From Armatimonadota bacterium (lineage in GTDB: Bacteria > Armatimonadota > UBA10988 > DTZQ01): a stretch of 15,583 bases of DNA. The stretch is taken from the NCBI GenBank assembly GCA_012961305.1, contig DTZQ01000393.1:1-15583 (forward strand). Direction: 5' to 3'. The notes under the pieces are model-generated. The model saw only the letters and a program-made list of their open reading frames with translations. It searched no databases and had not been told where the DNA came from. This document shows positions 15,505 to 15,583 of this stretch, piece after piece. Every line of letters starts with the position of its first letter. Within the stretch, counting starts at the first letter, position 1. A program made the translations under genes and the position numbers.

Positions 15505-15553
15505 CCCCCTTCCCGCGTGCGGCCCCCCTTTCTTCCCCCCGCGTGCGGGGGGG
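15505..15553. repeat. GC-rich palindromic repeats, copy C (one full core plus a partial)
   Basis: Upstream of the kinase start, CCCCCCGC-GT-GCGGGGGG (15535-15552) is a perfect palindrome around GT, preceded by CCCCCCTTTCTT. Immediately before it, CCCCCTTCCCGCGTGCGG (15505-15522) is a shortened tandem version with the same GCGTGCGG centre. The minus-strand phase again encodes PPARGGKKGG. The right-hand AAGCGAAG flank seen in copies A and B is missing. The remaining sequence to the window end is further G-runs with no gene visible. Confidence 0.7.
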
Positions 15554-15583
15554 CATCCTGTCTCCTGCATCGGGGGGGCGGGG

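Noticed and set aside
15505..15583. CRISPR-like array from the repeated GC-rich units
   Set aside because: The units are palindromes placed back to back or kilobases apart, without regular unique spacers and without cas genes.

Overview
This is a GC-rich bacterial window with dense, short-spaced operons and clear Shine-Dalgarno sites. The gene set is an HtrA protease, two Gfo/Idh/MocA sugar oxidoreductases, an extended-SDR epimerase, a sulfatase-fold hydrolase, an alpha-glucuronidase-like DUF4838 protein and a large soluble hybrid histidine kinase. It suggests a free-living carbohydrate degrader such as an Armatimonadota, Planctomycetota or Chloroflexota relative. That placement is a guess from gene content; no rRNA or tRNA is present to anchor it.

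Layout. (1) 1-2455, minus strand: a membrane-anchored Era-like GTPase with a DUF697 tail, then chorismate synthase (aroC), which runs off the left edge. (2) 2456-2705: a divergent intergenic region holding nested inverted repeats. (3) 2706-7176, plus strand: htrA-type protease, NAD-dependent epimerase, a Gfo/Idh/MocA oxidoreductase and a LysE-family exporter. (4) 7220-11964, minus strand, convergent with the previous group: sulfatase-like hydrolase, then secreted DUF4838 protein, then a second Gfo/Idh/MocA oxidoreductase, then a broken gene that still overlaps the oxidoreductase stop by ATGA. This looks like a small glycan-processing operon that is losing its last member. (5) 12113-15460, minus strand: a 1115-residue receiver-PAS-GAF-GAF-PAS-HisKA-HATPase-receiver kinase.

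The most unusual signal is a family of GC-rich palindromic repeats. Copies lie just after the kinase stop (12073-12105), inside the kinase gene in frame (13298-13337) and just upstream of the kinase (15505-15553). A partial match lies at 5249-5270. The internal copy adds about 14 residues to a PAS-domain loop without breaking the frame. The three main copies share one reading phase on the kinase strand that encodes a Pro-Pro-Ala-Arg-Gly-like peptide. This resembles, in principle, the protein-coding palindromic elements of Rickettsia. Other points of interest are a sulfatase whose formylglycine position is threonine, gene remnants at both ends of the sulfatase operon, and a 70-bp nested inverted repeat between the GTPase and htrA.
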